A stretch of 22,423 bases of DNA, taken from NCBI RefSeq assembly GCF_000485595.1, contig NW_014579542.1, forward strand, positions 20,156-42,578, in the 5' to 3' direction. Origin of the DNA: Priapulus caudatus. Its lineage: Eukaryota; Priapulida; Priapulimorpha; Priapulimorphida; Priapulidae. A program made the position numbers and the translations under genes. Positions 17,230-22,423 of this stretch are shown piece after piece (position 1 is the first letter of the stretch; each line of letters begins with the position of its first letter). Below the pieces are notes generated by a model, which was not told the DNA's origin, ran no database searches, and worked only from the letters and a program-made list of their open reading frames with translations.

Positions 17230-17847
17230 CTGTGGGGGAGGGAGAGATAAGGTCGTGTTTAAACATGGCCGTAGTGCTGTAAGGGAAGGAGAGAGTGAGA
17301 GAGGGGGAGAGGGGGAGAGAGAGAAATGGCGAGAGGGAGAGTGAGAGAGGGAGAGTGAAAGAGGGAGAGAGAAAGTCGTGTTTAAACACGGCTGTAACGC
17401 TGTGAAGGAAGGAGAGAGAGAGAGACGGAGAGAAGGAGAGAGGGAGGGAGGAAGAGAGGGAGAGAGGGAGAGAGGGTGGCGTTTAAACACGGCTGTAACG
17501 CTGTGAGGGAAGGAGAGAGGGAGAGGGTCACATTTAATACCTGCTGTAACACGGGGGCATGCGGTCACCCGCAGGGGAGAGTGGAGGAGAGGGGGAGAAG
17601 GGGAGAGGGGCGAGGGTCCCGTTTAATATTTGCTGTAACGCGGGGAGCACTTGGACACCTCCGGGACAGAAAGGGAGGGGCGAGGGGGAGAGGGGGAGAG
17701 GGGGAGAGGGGGTCGCGTCTAGCCACGCGGAGAGAAGCACTTTATGAGCGGTAGATTTCTTTTTATCTGGGGCGGTGCTAACAGCAGATATAGTTATCAA
17801 ACACACATCATGTGCGTGGCCGCTGCCGGGCAGGCTATTCCGAATAG

Positions 17848-17916
<69 letters not shown>

Positions 17917-18421
17917 TATATATATATAGCATATAGCGTGTCGAACGAACTTCAATAACACACGCTGCCTTCTATCGTTTTGTATCGGTATAAATTTAAA
18001 TTATCGTTTTCCGCCGGCCGACGTGCTCTCATAACGTTACACGATGCGGCCGCTGCCGACAACGCCGCCGACGCCGACGACGACGACAGTGTGGGTAACG
18101 CTTGCGGAGGGGGAGAGGGGGAGAGGGGGGAGGGTGGTTTGCTTTGCCGCTTGGCAAACGCACGGGTTTTGTCGACGTCTCGAATCGCGCGACGGTTTGT
18201 TTTCGCGTGAAGCGAGGAAAGCGCAGGAAGCCCTCGCTAATGTACGAGATGTGCGCGAAAGCATAGTCGAACACGCCGCAATGTCAGACGGATAGAGAGA
18301 AAGGGAGGGAGAGCGAGAGAGGGAATAAAGAGGAGATGGAAGAGAAAGAGAANGAGAGAAAGGAGAGAGAGATGAGAGAGAGGAGAAGAGAGAGAGGATC
18401 TACATGCTGGAGGTGTGGAAA

Positions 18422-18475
<54 letters not shown>

Positions 18476-18994
18476 CGCAATCCTGTCTAATTACACGCAA
18501 GCGACCGCGTTTTCAATTAACGTTCACAAAACTAGACGACCGACTATTTTCGGTGGAAGGTGCTTATTATCTACGACTGCTGACCGGATTGAAATCTACT
18601 TGCTAGACCGCAATTTTGGGAGGGTGGAAGCATGGTGGTCAAGCTGAAGGAGCATGGCGGTTAATCTCGACTGAGAAATCTGAGCTCAATCATAGCGTAT
18701 ATAATTATATTTATCGTGCATTAGTACTATTTATTCAGCAATCTCCAGCGAGTGTGGGTTAACTCGTCACGTTAATGCGTTTGGATTTTATGGCCAGTGA
18801 AAGTTAAACACAGGGTGATTGTAGCATTAGCCAATGCGGGCGATGATTCCGATCCAGTACAGTTTGACCTGTATTTATAGCGCATCACCCGCCCCCCCCA
18901 CACACACACGCCAAACACGCGCGCACACAAACTCAACACACACACACGCTCACACTCTCGCTCACACGCACACAACAACACGACACACACCCAC

Positions 18995-19066
<72 letters not shown>

Positions 19067-19700
19067 ACAAGCCTACAAATACCTGATGCGTCGTCCCCGT
19101 CTCTTTATCCAGCGGCGCCTGAATATCGAGCGCCATCTGCAGGCCGAAAACCTCCTCCTCGCTGATCTTCAAGCCGAACTGCTTGCTATCCGACTCGATC
19201 TCGTACGACTGCACTCCGTTATCGCCGACGTCGGCGTCGGCGGCGCTCTCCAACACGAACGTCTGGCCGACGGGCGCGTTCTCCGGTATCGTCATGTGTA
19301 TCTCGTCGCGCGCGAAGTGCGGCGCGTGATCGTTGACGTCGACGATGTCCACCTTGACGCGCACGATCTCAAAGTATTGCATCGGCATGAGCGCGACGTC
19401 GAAGCTGTGCACGCACGTCGGCGCGTCGCCGCACAGCCGCTCGCGGTCGATGATGTCGGCCGTCGTGATGTTCCCCGTCTCGTCGATCTTGAACAGCTCG
19501 ACGCGGTTCGGCGTCGACAGGATGCTAAACTTGACGTTGTTCATGCGATTGGACACGTTCAGAACGCCGCGCACGCTCGTCACGTACGTTCCGATCGGTT
19601 GTTCCTCGTAGACGGACGTGACGATCTCGGCCGCCGAGCCGCGGTCGGCGTGCAGCGACAGCAGCAACATCACCGTCGTCGCCACCGTCAGCGTCGTCAT
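15061..19700 (-). CDS. Delta-1-type protocadherin (seven cadherin repeats), 3' incomplete
   Basis: Single-pass calcium-dependent cell-adhesion receptor of the non-clustered protocadherin type. Coding exons are 19700-19083 and 17229-15061, joined in phase 0 so that ...ETGTTHQ continues as VTVIARDHGRP. It has a signal peptide, seven extracellular cadherin repeats (EC1-EC7) with DRE, DxD and DxNDN calcium motifs, one membrane segment (SALSALLLFALVALVVMYRR) and the start of a cytoplasmic tail ending at a GTAAGT donor (15060). Seven repeats plus the EC1 motif DRERLC...C fit the delta-1 group (Pcdh1/7/9/11 of vertebrates); six would suggest delta-2. The second exon needs about five frame corrections, four of which restore one missing base. 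The calcium motifs are otherwise intact, so I take these as consensus errors. Later tail exons are not recognised in the window. Confidence 0.93.
17235..17725. repeat. Purine-rich minisatellite in the protocadherin intron
   Basis: A block of about 45-55 bp (GTCGTGTTTAAACACGGC, TGTAACGCTGTGAAGGAAGG) recurs at about 17252, 17374, 17478, 17527 and 17613, separated by GGGAGAGAGG runs of varying length. The last copies are diverged (TTTAATA in place of TTTAAAC). The transcribed strand is almost pure pyrimidine and leads straight into the acceptor at 17230. Confidence 0.85.
17849..17928. repeat. (AT)n microsatellite
   Basis: About 64 bp of uninterrupted AT followed by GCATATATATATAT. Confidence 0.97.
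18290..18472. repeat. (GA)n-rich tract
   Basis: A degenerate GAGAGG/GAGAAA tract (one N at 18353) is followed by pure (GA)n at about 18426-18471. Confidence 0.95.
18895..19063. repeat. (CA)n microsatellite beside the protocadherin donor
   Basis: Degenerate CA to about 18996, then roughly 66 bp of pure CA to 19062. Read on the transcribed strand it is (GU)n starting about 20 nt after the 5' splice site at 19082. Confidence 0.96.
19083..19700 (-). CDS. Protocadherin exon 1 coding part: signal peptide, EC1, part of EC2
   Basis: 206 codons starting at ATG 19700. MTTLTVATTVMLLLSLHADR then GSA|AEIV gives a good signal peptide. EC1 contains DRERLCGDAPTCVHSF (the Cys pair typical of protocadherin EC1) and ends VDIVDVNDHAPHF, with His for the usual last Asn of DxNDN. 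EC2 begins IPENAPVG, has AADADVGDNG and LDKE in place of LDRE. Donor CAG|GTATTT. An upstream acceptor (TTTATTTATCCTAG, 19738) makes the exon start 19737 with 37 nt of leader, so the ATG is the first in the exon. Confidence 0.93.
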
Positions 19701-19737
19701 CCTCGTCGTTCTGCGCGCGTTCGAAAATCCGATGCTC

Positions 19738-20256
19738 CTAGGATAAATAAAAAAATGTTGAAATGATAATTGATAATAGAAAAAACGGAGGAATAAAAGT
19801 AGTGTAATAATAAAAATGGATAAGAGAAGATCCATCGTCGTATAGAAAAGAGAAAACACATCTTCTTATATACGTAATTGAAAAGCTTCTCTCATCTGCG
19901 TTCGGTAGTGATAAAACGTCCCTGCGGTCACATAGTAACCTTAGCTAGTAAGTTGGTAGTGGCCCTTCCGCAGCGTATCTGCATGAGAGTGAGTTTGTCT
20001 TACTAAATTCAACCTCCAACTCTATTATACACACGCATGCACTGTCTCATACACACGCGTGCACTCTCTTTGTACACACGCATGCACTCTCTCATACACA
20101 CGCATGCACTTTTTCGCCACGCGCGCGCTGGTGTCGCCTCGTAATGCGTTCGGCTGTCCGCTTAAAAACACGAGAGAAGGCGAGCTTCGCTCTGAAACGC
20201 CGGCACGAGTGGGAAACCCAGCAGAATATTTTACTCTATCTCTCTCGCGTACTTAC
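19738..20256 (-). other. Predicted 5' leader intron of the protocadherin
   Basis: Acceptor TTTTATTTATCCTAG at 19738 and a full-consensus donor GTAAGTAC at 20256 on the minus strand would define a 519-nt intron. It contains the 20030-20110 minisatellite. Inference from splice signals. Confidence 0.45.
20030..20110. repeat. About 22-bp minisatellite, four copies
   Basis: ACACACGCATGCACTCTCTC-type units, one variant with CGCGTGCAC and one with TTTGT. Each unit carries a GCATGC or CGTGC core. Confidence 0.85.
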
Positions 20257-20760
20257 ATCTTGACTCGGCCGTCCGTTCGTCTCGCGTGCCACTTATCGTC
20301 AATGAGCGTGCGAGGCACGCGCACGCATAAAACACTGCCGCTGAGAACACGGTAGAAGTATATCGAGAAGAAGTTATATCCTTCGGGCGACACGAACGGC
20401 CGCGTGTGTCTTTTTTTCCGCGCACTGCACACACACACGCGCACGCGCGCACGCGGGGAGAGAAATTCTCCGCACGCGAGTCTTAATCGTTGTTGTTGTT
20501 GTTGAGGGAAAGCATCTTTCACGGTAAGCACGGTAGCTGCTTGTGTCGTGCGCGCGCGTAGTATATACGAGGCTGCTGCTGCTGCTGCTGCTGCGGTGGT
20601 GGCAGGACGCGCTAGCGGACCCGTGCGTGCAGCGTCTATGACGACAAGCTTGTTACTGCCGCTAGCTCGCCTGCGCGCACGCACAACGATACGAACACGT
20701 CGATACCCACTGCCGGCACCGGCGACCAATCAGGAGAGCGCGCGCGCGTGGGCACACATA
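20257..20760 (-). promoter_or_regulatory. CpG-rich segment, probable first exon and promoter of the protocadherin
   Basis: CpG- and GC-rich block upstream of the coding start, in contrast to the AT-rich sequence at 19740-19900. It ends on the minus strand in a strong GTAAGT donor (20256) and contains a (CTG)n/(CAG)n run at about 20573-20594. A TATATAC motif lies near 20563-20569 on the minus strand. The 158-codon open frame here is Ala/Arg-rich low complexity, probably untranslated leader. Confidence 0.4.
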
Positions 20761-22092
20761 CGCATACAGATATACACACACATACACAGCAACCCTTTAA
20801 CTATCGGCTGCACGTATTGTCTTCGTGCCGAGTTCCGAAAATAGCGGTCACTAATGGTCAAGACGTGATGCCGAGTTAAGACCTATTGTCCACGAGCGTT
20901 GTTGCCCGGAGACGGTCCCCGCGGCGAGTTTTGCCTGGTCCGGAACGTACGCGCGGAACCGGACGGTGTCAGTCTACGAGCCGCGGGTCTCAGCGGCAGA
21001 TGTTCCGTCTTGAATAGGGGTTCGGGTGCTTAAGAATACGCGCGCCCAATTAGTGGGCCCGGGGATCAGCAAACCTTCTTATAAACCCCCCAGCGATCTA
21101 CTCAAGGTTGCAGGTAAAACAAAGGTGATTGCCAGTAACATCTGTCGGGCGACCACAGCGTTGAGGTGGATGGCTGCCGATAAGAAGGGCTTGCTGTGCT
21201 GTGTGCTGGTGAGATATTATGTCACGTATCACTTGTCACCTGTCGCGTGTGTGCAGGCACGCGTACGCGAGAGAGCCCCCCGCTTGGACGGGGCCGAATT
21301 TTGGGGGCAATGCCGCAATACGTGCCCATAGACTAAAACAATAGCCACCGGTTAATTGTGTTGTGCGCGTAAATGGAATATTCGCACAGCGTCCTTCCTG
21401 ATTTATGGTAAAAGGGTTAGCACGCATGTGCACCACCTGTCCTTGTTCCTTGTGGCCACGCGCCGAAAAATGCCTTTAGACATTCAAATGCGCTCCAGCG
21501 CGTGCCAGTGGATACAAAAGCGTGTATCTGCGTCTAATCAAAGGCACCATTACGTGCATACTGCTTTAGCGAAAATCGCCCAAGCTTCGCTACGACAGAG
21601 TGGTCTGATTGAAATTCGTCCAGGCTCAAGCAACTTGATTACGAACGCGCGGAACAGTCGGGTCTGACTTGCTTATCAAATACACGAATTTCGAAAAAGG
21701 GAGTGTATTCTCATTTGCGGAATATTTATGTCGGAATACCTCCCGACTTTTCCATCTAAAATCGTCCAAGCGCTTAACTTTATTGCCGAGATCAGGTTTT
21801 GCCTCTATACGCAGCGCAGACGACATTACGTCATAATATGATTTATACGTAACGATAGGATTAGCATTCTGCGTTGCGGATTGGCGAAAAAATTTATTTA
21901 AAAAAACGATAAAATTGCAAGCGGTCCCAAGCTGGCCGCTTAACCCTTAATACATATAACGGCAGATCTGCATCGTGCAATATTCGCTGTAGGGACGTTA
22001 TCGAACATGTAGCCCATCAGATGGCTTAATAAATTACTAACATGATGATATATAGTGACATCCAGCCCATGTACTGAGATGGCGTGCAGTTA

Positions 22093-22094
<2 letters not shown>
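20761..22094. other. Intergenic DNA, no gene recognised
   Basis: Mixed composition, several open frames of 60-100 codons without motifs. I looked for tRNA, rRNA and coding signals and saw none convincing. It may contain old repeat fragments and upstream regulatory DNA of the protocadherin. Confidence 0.5.
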
Positions 22095-22128
<34 letters not shown>

Positions 22129-22423
22129 CACTCTCTCTCTCTCTGTTTCTCTCTGTCTCTCTCCGATCTCCCCTTTCTCACACACAAACACACACACACG
22201 CTCTCTCTCTCACTCTCTCTCTCATTTTTCTTTCTTTCATTTGTTCTATCTCTCTCTCTCTCTTGTTCTCTCGTTCTCTTCTCTCTCTCTTTTGCTCTCT
22301 CGTTTTCTTCTCTCTCTCTCTTTCTCTCTCTCTCTACATCCCTCTCTCTCTCTCTATCTTTCTTTCTCTCTCTCTTTCTCTCTCTCTATCGCTCTTTCTC
22401 GCTCTTTCTCTCGTACATTCCTG
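22095..22423. repeat. (CT)n-rich simple-sequence tract
   Basis: Degenerate CT with TTTCTC, CACACA and TTCTT interruptions, reaching the end of the window and probably continuing beyond it. Confidence 0.96.

Larger units (their letters stand above)
17230..19082 (-). other. Protocadherin intron between EC2 halves
   Basis: 1,853 nt in phase 0 with GT-AG ends (GTATTT donor at 19082, CCCCCACAG acceptor at 17230). It is filled largely with simple repeats: on the transcribed strand GT near the donor, then CT, AT and a long pyrimidine-rich minisatellite running up to the acceptor. Confidence 0.85.

Noticed and set aside
17986-18274. Extra protocadherin exon in the GACGACGAC-rich stretch of the intron
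   Set aside because: Flanking exons join seamlessly in phase 0 with continuous cadherin sequence, so no exon is needed here.
21026-21331. 101-codon + strand open frame
   Set aside because: No recognisable motif, composition like its surroundings and no splice or promoter support.

Overview
This window looks like nuclear DNA of an invertebrate animal. It carries two multi-exon genes with GT-AG introns, an astacin-family zinc metalloprotease on the + strand (2125-6869) and a protocadherin on the - strand (about 15061-19737). The rest is dominated by microsatellites, minisatellites and fragments of dispersed repeats. The repeat style and the strong differences between repeat copies suggest a highly polymorphic marine invertebrate. 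I cannot name the phylum.

Layout: 1-2000 is repeat-rich and holds an inverted repeat around TG/CA microsatellites and a 122-bp tandem repeat. 2004-6869 is the astacin gene, with a TATA/initiator pair, signal peptide, propeptide with the FQGD aspartate switch, HExxHxxGxxH zinc site and SIMHY Met-turn. All five of its introns carry a simple or tandem repeat. 6870-14970 has no confident gene. It contains a four-copy 182-bp tandem repeat, a repeat shared with astacin intron 3, a foldback element, a possible retroelement tail, an ~800-bp duplicated block on both sides of an assembly gap, a MITE-like palindrome and three weak coding candidates. 15061-19737 is the protocadherin: signal peptide, seven cadherin repeats, one membrane segment and the start of a cytoplasmic tail. 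Its remaining 3' exons were not found. 19738-20760 probably holds its 5' leader intron and a CpG-rich untranslated first exon. 20760-22423 has no recognised gene and ends in a CT-rich simple repeat.

Both genes are read only with several single-base frame corrections. Two unrelated, otherwise well-conserved genes showing the same defect, together with isolated N bases and a duplicated gap flank, points to assembly consensus error more than to two pseudogenes.

The least expected pattern is at the splice donors. In four of the six introns between recognised coding exons, a long simple or tandem repeat starts 0-30 nt after the 5' splice site. In astacin intron 5 the repeat begins exactly at the GT, so each of about 16 units copies a donor-like sequence. 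The two genes have no obvious shared pathway. An astacin would be a secreted protease and the protocadherin a calcium-dependent cell-surface adhesion protein.
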